A DNA stretch of 64,000 bases from Pseudoalteromonas lipolytica. Lineage in GTDB: Bacteria; Pseudomonadota; Gammaproteobacteria; Enterobacterales; Alteromonadaceae. The notes under the pieces were generated by a model that was given only the letters and a program-made list of their open reading frames with translations, searched no databases and had not been told where the DNA came from. Position 1 is the stretch's first letter; each line of letters starts with the position of its first letter. The stretch is taken from positions 235,426 through 299,425 of the forward strand of contig NZ_FPAZ01000001.1 in assembly GCF_900116435.1 (NCBI RefSeq), written 5' to 3'. The position numbers were made by a program, and so were the translations under genes. Positions 8,661 to 18,086 of this stretch are shown piece by piece.

Positions 8661-10511
8661 TTATTCAAGTTCAATTAAGCGTGCTTGCATGGCTTTTAAG
8701 CGAATAGGCACAGTTAAAGTAACAGATTCGTTGCTCATTAAGTCGACCCCCGTTTGAGTGTTTTTAAGTACTTCTTGCATATAACTGACATCCCACTCAA
8801 GGTCATGTAGGTTTTTATTCAATAACACCACAACTTTTTCACCATTGTGCTCGCGCACATAGCTGTAAACACCTTGCTTAGGTGAAAAATGCATTAAACT
8901 CCCTTCACTAAGCGCGGGCTTTTCTTTGCGCAGCTTCAGCAATGTTTGCATTGTGCTTAACATGTCTTTTTGGTCTTTAGAGAGTCCTTCACCGGTAAAG
9001 GCATTGACTGTATGTGCTCTAAAACCACCCGGGAAATCAATTCGAATATCGCCATGGTCGTTACTTGGGGTATTATCTAATAGCACCTCTGTGCCGTAAT
9101 AAATTTGTGGAATTCCGCGTGTAGTCAACAGTAATGTCATTGCCAATTTTGTTTTAGCTAGATTTTGACCCAGCTCTGTATAGACACGGCTCATATCGTG
9201 ATTGTCGGCAAACACTAAAATATTATCGGTATCTGCATATAAAAAATCATTCGCAAGTGATTGGTATACCCTGACCCAGCCCGTGTTCCAGCTTTCTTGT
9301 TCATTCAGTGCTTTAATAAGCGCCTCTTGCAATGAAAAATCCATGACACTGGGTAAGTCTGAGGTATAACCATCTTGATTTATTTTTCCGCGTTGCCAGT
9401 ACGATGCAATTGCAGGATTACTAGTCCACTCTTCACCCACAATATTAAAATTGGGGTATTCGGTCATAATAGCTTTAGTCCAATCTGCTAAGAACGCTTT
9501 ATCTGAGTATGAATACGTGTCGACGCGAATGCCGCTCAAGTTAGCGTATTCAATCCACCAAATGGCATTTTGAATAAGGTAAGTCGACAATAACGGTTGA
9601 CGCTGATTTAAATCAGGCATCGACTCAACAAACCAACCATCATTAAATTGGCGCTTATCGTATTGGCTCGCATGTGGGTCTTGAATTGTTTGACGGGCAT
9701 GCGTTGTGGCATTTTTACCTTTTTCAAACTGACCATCAAAGTTAACCCAATCAGCTGTTGGCATATCAGACATCCACTGGTGCGATGAACCAAAGTGATT
9801 AAGAACCATGTCCATCACTAAACCGATACCATGCTCTTTTGCTTTCACTGATAGCGTTTTATAGAGCTCATTACTGCCCATACGCGGGTCGACCTTGTAA
9901 AAATCTGTGATTGCATACCCATGATAAGAGTAACTTGGCATATTATTTTCAAGTACAGGTGTTAGCCAAAGTTGAGTGACGCCTAAATTTTCTAGGTATT
10001 CAAGACTATTAATCACACCTTGAATATCACCGCCATGGCGACCGCCCTTAAACTCAGGGTTTGCTGCCTCTTGCATTGAAGCAATACTATCGTTCGTTGG
10101 ATCACCGTTAACAAATCGGTCAGGATTTATTAAATACAGCGTGTCTGTATTTGTAAATCCTGGGCGCTTTGCACTGTTTTTATTGCGGGTATTTAACCGA
10201 TATGTAAAGACAGTTCCATCCGACGCTTTAAAGCTAAGTTCACCTGCTTTTGCATTATCGCTGATGTTTAAATTCAGAAATGCGTAGTTAGCATTATTCG
10301 TTGTTGTAACCCCTTTAAACTCAACGCCTTTGTAAGGCAACATCTGCCAAGTTTGTTTCGCAATGTTGCCCTCGTGAAGCATAACTTGTAACGATTCGTT
10401 CTGCATGCCCACCCACCAGCTTTCTGGTGAGGCAGTGATTGCATAACTCGCTGTCGAATTTAAAAACGTTAATACGGTGCTTACTGCAAAAATTGTATGT
10501 GTCTTTTTCAT
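8661..10511 (-). CDS. Secreted GH13 cyclomaltodextrinase/neopullulanase-type enzyme
   Basis: A 616-residue alpha-glucan hydrolase with a Sec signal peptide ending near ASYA (about residue 24) and no lipobox, so periplasmic. Residues about 25-110 form the N-domain of the cyclomaltodextrinase/neopullulanase group. The barrel carries DMVLNH (234-239), GIRVD (D331), VGEEW (E360) and ADNHD (D439). The specificity motif of region V reads MPDLN (298-302), between the MPKLN of neopullulanases and the QPDLN of oligo-1,6-glucosidases. It resembles Bacteroides SusA in position and type, suggesting it trims branched or cyclic maltodextrins after receptor uptake. It follows the halogenase-like gene with only 2 bases between, so the two are co-transcribed. 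Confidence 0.88.
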   Translation of the reverse strand: MKKTHTIFAVSTVLTFLNSTASYAITASPESWWVGMQNESLQVMLHEGNIAKQTWQMLPYKGVEFKGVTTTNNANYAFLNLNISDNAKAGELSFKASDGTVFTYRLNTRNKNSAKRPGFTNTDTLYLINPDRFVNGDPTNDSIASMQEAANPEFKGGRHGGDIQGVINSLEYLENLGVTQLWLTPVLENNMPSYSYHGYAITDFYKVDPRMGSNELYKTLSVKAKEHGIGLVMDMVLNHFGSSHQWMSDMPTADWVNFDGQFEKGKNATTHARQTIQDPHASQYDKRQFNDGWFVESMPDLNQRQPLLSTYLIQNAIWWIEYANLSGIRVDTYSYSDKAFLADWTKAIMTEYPNFNIVGEEWTSNPAIASYWQRGKINQDGYTSDLPSVMDFSLQEALIKALNEQESWNTGWVRVYQSLANDFLYADTDNILVFADNHDMSRVYTELGQNLAKTKLAMTLLLTTRGIPQIYYGTEVLLDNTPSNDHGDIRIDFPGGFRAHTVNAFTGEGLSKDQKDMLSTMQTLLKLRKEKPALSEGSLMHFSPKQGVYSYVREHNGEKVVVLLNKNLHDLEWDVSYMQEVLKNTQTGVDLMSNESVTLTVPIRLKAMQARLIELE

Positions 10512-10513
10512 AA

Positions 10514-12010
10514 TTAATTTTGTATTTTTTCTAAAAATTCACTGTGGCTGGGCAGCTGCTCAACCGTGCTATTAATCAAGGTTTTTAAATTGCTAAATAG
10601 CTCATTAAGCTGATTATCTGTTAAGGCATTTGTTAAAGGATGATAATCTTCAGCAATCAGGCCTTGCCCTATCAACACTTGTTGCCACGCGACTTCGGCA
10701 AATAACTCATCGTCTTCACGCACTAGCTTACCGCTGGTTTTAAATAGCGCTATTTTCTTAGCAAGGCTGCTTGGAATATCCATGCCCTTACAAAGACGCC
10801 AAAATGGACTGTCGTCTCGCTCTGTAAGTTTGTAGTGGAGAATAATAAAGTCACGAATTCGCTCAAATTCTGTTTTACTTTGTTTGTTAAATTCATCCAC
10901 TAAGTTTTGCTTAATACCTTGATGTGGAAAAAACTTGATCAACCGGATAGCTGCACTTTGAATTAAATGAATACTGGTTGACTCTAAGGGCTCTAAAAAA
11001 CCACTCGATAAGCCAACCGATACCACATTTTTATGCCACTGCTTTAAGCGTCGACCCGTTTTAAATTTAATAATTCGTGGCTCAGTTAAGGGCTTAGCTG
11101 GCAAGTTGTTTAGCAGCTGCTGTTTTGCATTTTCATCTGATAGATATCGACTTGAATACACCAAGCCATTACCAACACGATGTTGGAGTGGAATTTGCCA
11201 TTGCCAACCTGACTCTCTAGCGATAGAGCGGGTATAGGGAATGGCGTTGCTTGCAGACTCACTTTGGACAGCTACAGCGCTATCACACGGTAACCAGTGC
11301 GACCAATCTTCAAACCCCGTATTCAGCGTTTGCTCTATAAGTAATGCTCGCAGGCCGGTGCAATCAATAAATAAGTCCCCTTCAATCAGGCTACCATCTT
11401 CTAGCTTTAACGCATTGATAGACCCTGTTTGATCGCATTGACTTATCGTTTCTATTTTTCCTTCAATGCGATTAACCCCCCGCGATTGGGCTAATTCTTT
11501 TAAAAATTCACCATAGCGTGTCGCATCAAAATGATACGCGTAATGTAAGCCCGCTAATTGGGTATTAGGAATGTTTTTGAGATGGGCAAATTTATGCGCT
11601 TTTGCAGCTTGGTAGTTGAGAGAGAAATCCCAAAAGTCAGGGGCGTTTTGTGTTTGGTTTGCTTTCAACCAAAAGTGATAAAATGCGCAAAACGGGAAGT
11701 CCTTACCTATTTCGCCAAAAGCGTGCATATAACTGTGCCCTTGGCTACGCCAGTTTTCAAACTCTATCCCCAGTTTAATGGTTGCACCAGTCGCCTTGAT
11801 AAATTCTTTTTCTGAAATACCAAGAGCCCCATTTAAATGCAAAATAGGGGGAATACTTGCCTCACCAACGCCAACAGTGCCAATTTCGGCAGATTCAACG
11901 AGAGTAATATCAAGTGATTTTCCAAGCACTTTGTTGAGTAGTGCGGCGGTGATCCACCCAGCAGTTCCACCACCGGCAATCACAACTTTTGTTATTTTTT
12001 TTGCTTCCAT
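10514..12010 (-). CDS. Flavin-dependent tryptophan halogenase family protein
   Basis: A 498-residue member of the FAD-dependent halogenase family. It has the nucleotide-binding GGGTAG (13-18), the family lysine K79 in ATIKLG (K79 in PrnA binds the hypohalous intermediate), the signature GWQWQIP (268-274), and the acidic FLEPLEST segment (about 338-345). Known members chlorinate or brominate tryptophan or other aromatics with a reduced flavin partner. Here it sits between a TonB receptor and a GH13 enzyme, a context repeatedly seen for this family in marine bacteria but without an established function. No flavin reductase gene is nearby. It may not act on tryptophan at all; only the fold and the catalytic motifs are supported. 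Confidence 0.85.
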   Translation of the reverse strand: MEAKKITKVVIAGGGTAGWITAALLNKVLGKSLDITLVESAEIGTVGVGEASIPPILHLNGALGISEKEFIKATGATIKLGIEFENWRSQGHSYMHAFGEIGKDFPFCAFYHFWLKANQTQNAPDFWDFSLNYQAAKAHKFAHLKNIPNTQLAGLHYAYHFDATRYGEFLKELAQSRGVNRIEGKIETISQCDQTGSINALKLEDGSLIEGDLFIDCTGLRALLIEQTLNTGFEDWSHWLPCDSAVAVQSESASNAIPYTRSIARESGWQWQIPLQHRVGNGLVYSSRYLSDENAKQQLLNNLPAKPLTEPRIIKFKTGRRLKQWHKNVVSVGLSSGFLEPLESTSIHLIQSAAIRLIKFFPHQGIKQNLVDEFNKQSKTEFERIRDFIILHYKLTERDDSPFWRLCKGMDIPSSLAKKIALFKTSGKLVREDDELFAEVAWQQVLIGQGLIAEDYHPLTNALTDNQLNELFSNLKTLINSTVEQLPSHSEFLEKIQN

Positions 12011-12064
12011 AGTACACCTAACACCAATTTCAATTCATTGAGTGTAGCCCACTGATATAAAAAA

Positions 12065-12090
12065 GCCCTTGTAAAACAAATCACAAGGGC
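12065..12090 (-). terminator. Terminator between the TonB receptor and halogenase genes
   Basis: Arms GCCCTTGT (12065-12072) and ACAAGGGC (12083-12090) form a perfect 8-bp stem. Read on the minus strand it is followed by six T. It should stop much of the transcription leaving the receptor gene, so downstream genes depend on read-through or on an unseen promoter. Confidence 0.8.
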
Positions 12091-12115
12091 AATTTTCTAT
12101 CGCTGTTTAAGCTAA

Positions 12116-14941
12116 TTACAGCTTGTAGCTGAAACCTAACAGGAATGTACGACCGTAGTCTTGGTAATCACGTACTTGCAGTGCGTTATCACCTTGTAGA
12201 GACGTGAACGGCTCTTCTGTGATGTTTTGCACTTGGAATGTAACACTCAAGTTTTCGAGACCTTGGATACCGGCTTCTGCAAAATCATAGCCGATTTGAG
12301 CATCCCAAATTGTTTCGCCTTTGATATCAACTTGTGTGGTTGCAAATCCTGCTCCATAAATATCACCTTTAAAGTCGCTACGCTTACGCATGCTAGTACG
12401 TGCTTGGAAACCGTTGCGCTCAAAGTACACTGTTAAGCTATCAATTTGATCAGATAACCCTGGTAATTCATACTCATTACCATTTGGGTCTGTAATATCC
12501 TGCTCAACACCAGTATGGCTTGCGATTAAACCAAAACCATCCAGTGATTCACTGAACATTGTAAATGGCAGTGTTAATGAAAGCTCATAACCCCAAAGGT
12601 CACCAGAGCCACCATTTACTTTACCAGAACCGGTACCAGTTGAATTCGAAGGAATTTCACCCGTAGATGGGTCCGCCACACCACTCATATCGATTTCGTA
12701 CTTACCGTCAAAAATCCATTGCGTGATATCTTTATAGAAAACTGCAGCAGCAAAGTACCCTTCTTCATGGAAGTAGTTTTCGTAGCTTAAGTCAAAGCCA
12801 GTTGCTTCTTTAGGCTCAAGTTCTGGGTTACCCCCAGAGACACTCCAGTAGTTTCCATTATCATCAGGTTGCTGATTATATGATGCACTTACAGATGCAT
12901 TCATTTCATCCAAACGAGCACGAGAAATCGTTTTCGCAGCGCCGAAACGTACAGTTTGCTCTTCATCAATTGCAAACGATAAGTTTAAGCTTGGCAAAAA
13001 GTGGCTGTAGTCATGGCTAATATCTGTAGGAGAGACAACAACTTCACCATCAATTGTATTCGCAGCAAAACCTTGCGAAGACTGCTCAGTTTTAACATAG
13101 CGAACACCAATGTTACCTGTCACAGGGATTGAGCCTATTTCTGCATTGATATCAGCTTGAGCGAAGAACGCGGTTACTTCCTCCTGAACTGTCCAAGAGC
13201 GAGTTAAATGCTTTGAGTCATTTAAACTTTCACGGAATAAATCATAGTAGCCATCCTCAACAAGCGCATTTGTATCATAAGCAATCATGTCACCCATACC
13301 AATAAAGTCTAAGCTTGCGCTGCCTAAACGATATTCCTCAGGAACAATCATCATCCCTGGATTGTCGAGCGAGAAACCTGCTAATGTCATGAAGTACCCT
13401 TCTGACTCTTTGCTCTTCTCGCGATCACGAAATGACATACCAAATGACACGCGGCTAATATACGCGTTATCGAGGACTTTGCTTGCAGCAAGTTTCAATG
13501 TGCTTAGTTCATCATTAATTTCAGGTGCATTGATAAAACCATCTTGTGCCTGATGTTTATAACCGGAAATATCATTACCATCGGCATCGACTAGGCCGTA
13601 TTTTAAGTTAAGTGGTTTACTTTCACCCCAAGATAGTGGGCCTCCTAACTGAATTAGATCGTAGTCACTGTAATCAAGTTCATGAGAGAACTGTGCACCA
13701 GTGTTACCGCCATCAAATACATAGCCTATATTATCTGCCACACCACGATCATTACCGCGGCCTGTACCTGAATAACTCTCTATACTCCAAATTTGACGCT
13801 CAACTTCTGAACGACTCGCATCAAACTCAACTGACCATTCGTCATTAATATCGTATTTAGTATTGAAACCAAACTGAGTTAGTTCTGCATTACGCTCTTC
13901 ATAGTCATTACGAACAACAACACGTTGACCTTCTGTTACTGCACTAGTTATAAAACCAGAATTTTCATCAATAACCAAATTTGTTGCTGGAATTTCTTCA
14001 GCTGACATTGAGCCTTGACCCCAACCAAATGGCACCTCAATACCACGTAGGATTTTCTCATCAGAAAAATCAACATACAATGCATCGAATGTCATATTTA
14101 AGCGGTCATTCGGTGCTGCTTCAATAACGAGCATTGCTGAATCACGTTCAAGCGTCGATGACCGAACAAACGGCTTTGCACCACCTAACATTGAATAGGT
14201 ATCTGTGTAACCTTCAACCTTTTTATCTGGGTAGCCCCATGAGTTCCAGCGTTTCTCTTGGTTAGGTGAGCTCATGGTGTTGTAAGCAAATGCAACACCG
14301 ATGGTGTCATCAGCAAACTGATCAATGTATGAAACCGTACCACGGAAACCTTTATCGTCACCGTCTGGGTTTAATTTATCAAAACCTGTTTGCTCATATT
14401 GGCCATTAAACATGATAACTTGCTCGCCTTTACTTAAAGGCTTAACAGTTTGCATGTCGATTACACCAGCAATACCTTCCGCTTCGATACCTGCGCTTGG
14501 TGTTTTGTATACCGTTACGCCGCTCATTATTTCTGATGGGTAAAGGTCAAACTCAACACCGCGGTTATCGCCAATTGATACTTGCTCACGACCGTTAAAT
14601 GTTGTTGCACTTTCGTTTTCACTGAAACCACGCACACTTACGCGACTAGCACGACCATCTAGACGTTGTGCTGTAAGGCCAGGAAGGCGTGCGATTGATT
14701 CTGCAATTGATGAATCAGGTAATTTACCGATATCTTCTGCTGAGATTGACTCAACAACTTCAGGAGTGAAGCGTTTCGTGTTAATAGATTCTACAACACT
14801 GCCACGAAAACCTTTTACTTCGATAACTTCAACGTTATCGTTTTTTGTTTTTTGGTCTTCTTCTGCAGCATACGCTACAAAGCTATTTAAACCTGCGGCT
14901 GTTAAAGCCAGAGTTAATATACTTGGTTTGAACATAGACAT
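12116..14941 (-). CDS. TonB-dependent receptor, probably for maltodextrins
   Basis: A 941-residue outer-membrane receptor. A Sec signal peptide ends around VAYA (about 25). A short tail with a TonB-box-like segment VEVIEVKG follows, then a plug domain (about 45-175, with LPDSSIAESIARLPGL and RVSVRGFSENE), then a 22-strand barrel ending in FLLGFSYKL. It energises uptake of a bulky ligand through TonB. Its position at the head of the alpha-glucan locus, behind a shared operator, points to maltodextrins, as for Caulobacter MalA. No SusD partner is present, as expected outside Bacteroidetes. Expression should be strong and sugar-dependent. Substrate is inference. Confidence 0.92.
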   Translation of the reverse strand: MSMFKPSILTLALTAAGLNSFVAYAAEEDQKTKNDNVEVIEVKGFRGSVVESINTKRFTPEVVESISAEDIGKLPDSSIAESIARLPGLTAQRLDGRASRVSVRGFSENESATTFNGREQVSIGDNRGVEFDLYPSEIMSGVTVYKTPSAGIEAEGIAGVIDMQTVKPLSKGEQVIMFNGQYEQTGFDKLNPDGDDKGFRGTVSYIDQFADDTIGVAFAYNTMSSPNQEKRWNSWGYPDKKVEGYTDTYSMLGGAKPFVRSSTLERDSAMLVIEAAPNDRLNMTFDALYVDFSDEKILRGIEVPFGWGQGSMSAEEIPATNLVIDENSGFITSAVTEGQRVVVRNDYEERNAELTQFGFNTKYDINDEWSVEFDASRSEVERQIWSIESYSGTGRGNDRGVADNIGYVFDGGNTGAQFSHELDYSDYDLIQLGGPLSWGESKPLNLKYGLVDADGNDISGYKHQAQDGFINAPEINDELSTLKLAASKVLDNAYISRVSFGMSFRDREKSKESEGYFMTLAGFSLDNPGMMIVPEEYRLGSASLDFIGMGDMIAYDTNALVEDGYYDLFRESLNDSKHLTRSWTVQEEVTAFFAQADINAEIGSIPVTGNIGVRYVKTEQSSQGFAANTIDGEVVVSPTDISHDYSHFLPSLNLSFAIDEEQTVRFGAAKTISRARLDEMNASVSASYNQQPDDNGNYWSVSGGNPELEPKEATGFDLSYENYFHEEGYFAAAVFYKDITQWIFDGKYEIDMSGVADPSTGEIPSNSTGTGSGKVNGGSGDLWGYELSLTLPFTMFSESLDGFGLIASHTGVEQDITDPNGNEYELPGLSDQIDSLTVYFERNGFQARTSMRKRSDFKGDIYGAGFATTQVDIKGETIWDAQIGYDFAEAGIQGLENLSVTFQVQNITEEPFTSLQGDNALQVRDYQDYGRTFLLGFSYKL

Positions 14942-15038
14942 GATGTTTTCCCATTACCCAAATTGTAATGTCAACGCCTTGCAGTTATTCATGATAGCAA
15001 TAGCTGTTAATCGCTGACTGATTTTGTTGTCAACACGA

Positions 15039-15068
15039 ATATTAACGCTCAGATTATTTTCTTAACAA
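15039..15068 (-). promoter_or_regulatory. Predicted promoter of the TonB receptor gene
   Basis: On the minus strand TTGTTA (15063-15068) and TAATAT (15039-15044) are spaced by 18 bases. The -35 begins 5 bases downstream of the palindrome at 15074-15087. A second TTGACA lies nearer the gene (15028-15033 on the minus strand) but lacks a good -10. Confidence 0.45.
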
Positions 15069-15073
15069 ATTTA

Positions 15074-15087
15074 TGCATACGTATTCA
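15074..15087. promoter_or_regulatory. LacI-type operator of the alpha-glucan regulon (site 2)
   Basis: TGCATACGTATTCA, identical to the site before the amylase operon and in the same orientation to its gene. It is 133 bases upstream of the receptor start codon and just upstream of the predicted -35. Confidence 0.75.
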
Positions 15088-15496
15088 GACTAGACGATGC
15101 AAACAAAAATTAACAACAAATTTACACGCAGATGTTGTAATGCATTGTTTATTAATCGTTTATTTATAAAACAGAGACGTCAAATGTGAATGAAACATTT
15201 TTTATCCAACGTCGTATTGTATTGGGCACAAATACGTATGGAGCACGCCTCTACCTAGTTTATATAAAAATTGAATGTCATTTAAAAAAGGTAAACGAAC
15301 GCAAAGTGTTAATTGGTCTTACCAAAAACATTTTGCACCTTTATGGTGAAAGCCAATTAAATTATGCACCACGTAGGCGCGTTGTTTGGTATCACTCTCA
15401 ACGGCAAAAATTGGTAAATAATTTACTCTTAAAAATAATCGCTGTAAAAGTGGACTCAATCCCTTAGTTTTACAACGCTGGCAGATGAAATTACCG
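15088..15496. other. Non-coding stretch between divergent alpha-glucan genes
   Basis: No convincing gene is seen. It holds a weak operator-like sequence CAAATACGTATGGA (15229-15242, 10 of 14 bases matching the perfect site) and an 8-bp inverted repeat TTAATTGG/CCAATTAA (15309-15316 and 15353-15360) enclosing a small CACC/GGTG stem. Short open frames on both strands lack ribosome-binding sites and family features. Confidence 0.5.
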
Positions 15497-15510
15497 TGCA
15501 TACGTATGCA
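15497..15510. promoter_or_regulatory. LacI-type operator of the alpha-glucan regulon (site 3, perfect palindrome)
   Basis: TGCATACGTATGCA is a perfect 14-base palindrome. It lies 5 bases upstream of the predicted -35 of the alpha-glucosidase promoter. A half-site ACGTATGC recurs at 15536-15543, overlapping the predicted -10. Confidence 0.8.
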
Positions 15511-15515
15511 GAGTT

Positions 15516-15544
15516 TTTACAGCATCCCACCCTTCACGTATGCT
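15516..15544 (+). promoter_or_regulatory. Predicted promoter of the alpha-glucosidase gene
   Basis: TTTACA (15516-15521, five of six consensus) and TATGCT (15539-15544) are spaced by 17 bases. A consensus TTGACA also occurs at 15546-15551 but has only a poor -10 (TAAGCG). Confidence 0.5.
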
Positions 15545-15619
15545 TTTGACATTCTGGCAACATATTAATAAGCGTTGCCCTAGGGTTTACATACACTGAG
15601 TGTCACGATGGAGAAAAAC

Positions 15620-17245
15620 ATGGCTCAAAAGCAGTGGTATAAAGGTGCGGTTATTTATCAGGTTTATCCGCGCAGTTTCCAAGACACCAATGGCGACGGC
15701 ATTGGTGATATCAAAGGTATCATTGATCGCATTGATTACATTAAAAGCTTGGGTGTGGATGCTATTTGGGTTTCACCTTTTTTTAAATCACCCATGAAGG
15801 ACTTCGGATACGACATTAGTGATTACCGCGATATCGATCCTATTTTCGGTAACCTAGACGATTTTGATGAATTAATTGCCCAAGCGCATGAGCGCAATAT
15901 TAAAATCATCATCGATCAGGTATTGAGCCACACTTCAGATCAACACCAGTGGTTTCTCGATAGCCGTGAAGATAAAAATAATGATAAAGCTGATTGGTAC
16001 GTGTGGGCTGACGCAAAACCTGACGGTACTCAACCAAATAACTGGCTGTCTATTTTTGGTGGTCCTGCATGGCAATGGGAGCCACGTAGAGGGCAATATT
16101 ATTTACATAACTTTTTTGCTGAACAGCCAGATCTAAACTTCCATAACCCTGAAGTGCGTAAAGCCGTCCTTGATAACGTTGAGTTTTGGCTGAAAAAAGG
16201 CGTAGATGGCTTTCGTTTAGATGCCATTAACTTCTGCTACCATGATGCATTATTACGCGACAACCCCGCTAAGCCACCTGAGAAACGTCAAGGTCGAGGC
16301 TTTAGCGAAGACAATCCATATGCATTCCAGTACCACTATTACAATAATACACAACCTGAAAACTTAAGCTTTATGCAGGATATCCGTGCGTTATTAAATA
16401 AATACCCTGGCACAGTAGCCCTTGGTGAAATTTCATCTGAAGACTCACTAGCAACAATGGCTGAATATACATCGGGTGGCGATAAGCTTCATATGGGATA
16501 TAGCTTTGAATTACTAACAAACGATTACAGCGCTGAGTATATTCGTAACACAGTAAGTACACTTGAAGAACGAATGACAGAAGGCTGGCCATGTTGGGCG
16601 TTTAGCAACCACGATGTTGAGCGTGTTGCGAGTCGCTGGAGCAAAGGGGATAACATCAACCCTGACCAATGCAAAATGTTAACAGCACTTCTTGCATCAC
16701 TTCGCGGTAGTGTATGCATGTATCAAGGCGAAGAGCTTGGATTAGGCGAAGCAGAGGTTGCATTTGAAGACCTACAAGACCCATACGGGATAACTTTTTG
16801 GCCTAATTTTAAAGGTCGAGATGGTTGCCGCACCCCTATGCCATGGGATGCAAGTGATATAGAGCAAGCGGGGTTTTCTACAACAAAGCCGTGGTTACCT
16901 GTGGGTGAGCAGCACAAAGCAGTTGCTGTAAGCGCACAAGATGATGACAACAACTCCATTCTAAATGCATACCGTGAGTTTATGGCTTGGCGTAAAGCGA
17001 AAGATGTACTGCTAGAAGGAAGCATCGAGTTCATTAATACTGATGAGCCAGTACTTGCATTTTATCGCAGCCTCAACAGCACTAAGATGCTATGTGTGTT
17101 CAATCTAAGTGCACAACGCGCTGAATTTACAACTACTGATGTAATAACGCAGCAGCACAATGAACTATCACATCACACTGCTGAATTAACAGATAATACA
17201 GTTACTCTGCCCGGGTTTGGTTGTTTTTATGCAACTCTGAGTTAA
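15620..17245 (+). CDS. Cytoplasmic GH13 alpha-glucosidase (oligo-1,6-glucosidase type)
   Basis: The enzyme hydrolyses imported maltose, isomaltose or short oligosaccharides to glucose. There is no signal peptide. Numbering from the ATG at 15620 (541 residues), the catalytic regions are DQVLSH (99-104), GFRLD (D201), LGE (E270) and SNHD (D332). Region V reads QPDLN, as in oligo-1,6-glucosidases, and the N-terminus YQVYPRSFQDTNGDGIGD is typical. An in-frame ATG lies at 15608, but the GGAG at 15610-15613 is well placed only for the ATG at 15620. The gene diverges from the TonB receptor and has its own operator and promoter. It completes the pathway inside the cell; no maltodextrin phosphorylase or glucokinase gene is in the window. 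Confidence 0.9.
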   Translation: MAQKQWYKGAVIYQVYPRSFQDTNGDGIGDIKGIIDRIDYIKSLGVDAIWVSPFFKSPMKDFGYDISDYRDIDPIFGNLDDFDELIAQAHERNIKIIIDQVLSHTSDQHQWFLDSREDKNNDKADWYVWADAKPDGTQPNNWLSIFGGPAWQWEPRRGQYYLHNFFAEQPDLNFHNPEVRKAVLDNVEFWLKKGVDGFRLDAINFCYHDALLRDNPAKPPEKRQGRGFSEDNPYAFQYHYYNNTQPENLSFMQDIRALLNKYPGTVALGEISSEDSLATMAEYTSGGDKLHMGYSFELLTNDYSAEYIRNTVSTLEERMTEGWPCWAFSNHDVERVASRWSKGDNINPDQCKMLTALLASLRGSVCMYQGEELGLGEAEVAFEDLQDPYGITFWPNFKGRDGCRTPMPWDASDIEQAGFSTTKPWLPVGEQHKAVAVSAQDDDNNSILNAYREFMAWRKAKDVLLEGSIEFINTDEPVLAFYRSLNSTKMLCVFNLSAQRAEFTTTDVITQQHNELSHHTAELTDNTVTLPGFGCFYATLS

Positions 17246-17264
17246 TCATCAGTTGTATTGTGAG

Positions 17265-17288
17265 AAGGCCCTGCATTATGCAGGGCCT
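17265..17288. terminator. Terminator between the alpha-glucosidase and yqhA genes
   Basis: Arms AAGGCCCTGCA and TGCAGGGCCTT pair perfectly around a 2-base centre (17265-17288), with six T on the right. It lies between convergent genes and probably serves both. Confidence 0.9.
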
Positions 17289-17294
17289 TTTTTC

Positions 17295-17843
17295 TTAATG
17301 ATTTGTTGTTTTACTATTAATATAATCTGTCAGCGCGAATAGCACGCCCGAAACAACAAAAGTAACATGTATTAAAACCTTCCACAGTAATTCATCCGTT
17401 GAATGATTTGCCGAACTTATAAACACCTTTAAAAGCTCTACTGCCGATATAGCCACAATAGCGCTTATTAATTTCATTTTTAGGCCAGAGAAGCCCACTT
17501 TACCCATCCAAACGGGTCTGTCTTCATGGTTATCTATATTGAGTTTAGAAACAAAATTTTCATAGCCACTAAAAATAATGATTAATAATAATCCCGCTAA
17601 TAAAGCGGTATCAACCAGTGTCAAAATACCAACCAAGAGTTCCTGATTGCTCGCTGTGAATGTATTTAAGGCCATGCTGTATAAGTATTTAAAAAACTTT
17701 AATAGTAGAATCACAACCGCAACTAACAAACCGATAAAAAACGGGGCTAGCAACCAACGAGAGCGGAAAATAAAAGTTTCTACGACTCGCTCTAGTGTTG
17801 ATGGAACTTTTTTAGGTTTTGTTTGCGACACTGACTCTGACAT
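17295..17843 (-). CDS. yqhA: YqhA/UPF0114 family inner-membrane protein
   Basis: A 182-residue protein of the TIGR00645/UPF0114 family. The family is recognised by the N-terminal VPSTLERVVETFIFRSRWLLAPF stretch, running into the first membrane segment, and by the IDNHEDRPVWMGKVGFSGLK loop. About four hydrophobic segments are seen. Function is not established. It is monocistronic and convergent with the alpha-glucosidase gene, sharing a terminator. Length matches the family. Confidence 0.85.
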   Translation of the reverse strand: MSESVSQTKPKKVPSTLERVVETFIFRSRWLLAPFFIGLLVAVVILLLKFFKYLYSMALNTFTASNQELLVGILTLVDTALLAGLLLIIIFSGYENFVSKLNIDNHEDRPVWMGKVGFSGLKMKLISAIVAISAVELLKVFISSANHSTDELLWKVLIHVTFVVSGVLFALTDYINSKTTNH

Positions 17844-18086
17844 AACTACACGCTCATTTTATTTTTAAAATTATGTGGATAATACGTGGTTTACAATGCC
17901 AATGACTAGTTTCTACAGACAAAAAAATGATTATTTTTTGCTTATCTTAACGATAAAAATATTTCGTTATCTTTTTTAGATATTTAGTTTATAAATTCAC
18001 TCAAGCAAAGTGGATAACAGTTTGCGTTCCATTACTGCGCTTTTCGATGGCAGTAACTATTAATTATGTTGATTAGGAATAATTAA

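Noticed and set aside
15309..15360. Inverted repeat TTAATTGG/CCAATTAA as a small RNA or recombination site
   Set aside because: Arms are short and AT-rich, no T run or promoter fits, and no recombinase gene is near.
15186..15467. Open frame of 93 codons on the plus strand between the receptor and alpha-glucosidase genes
   Set aside because: No ribosome-binding site, no family-like sequence, overlaps an operator-like site, and an opposing frame of similar quality exists.
17874..17882. Perfect DnaA box (TGTGGATAA on the plus strand) and a near copy at 18009-18017
   Set aside because: Single boxes of nine bases are expected about once by chance in a window this size, and the two are too far apart and irregular to suggest an origin or a regulatory cluster.
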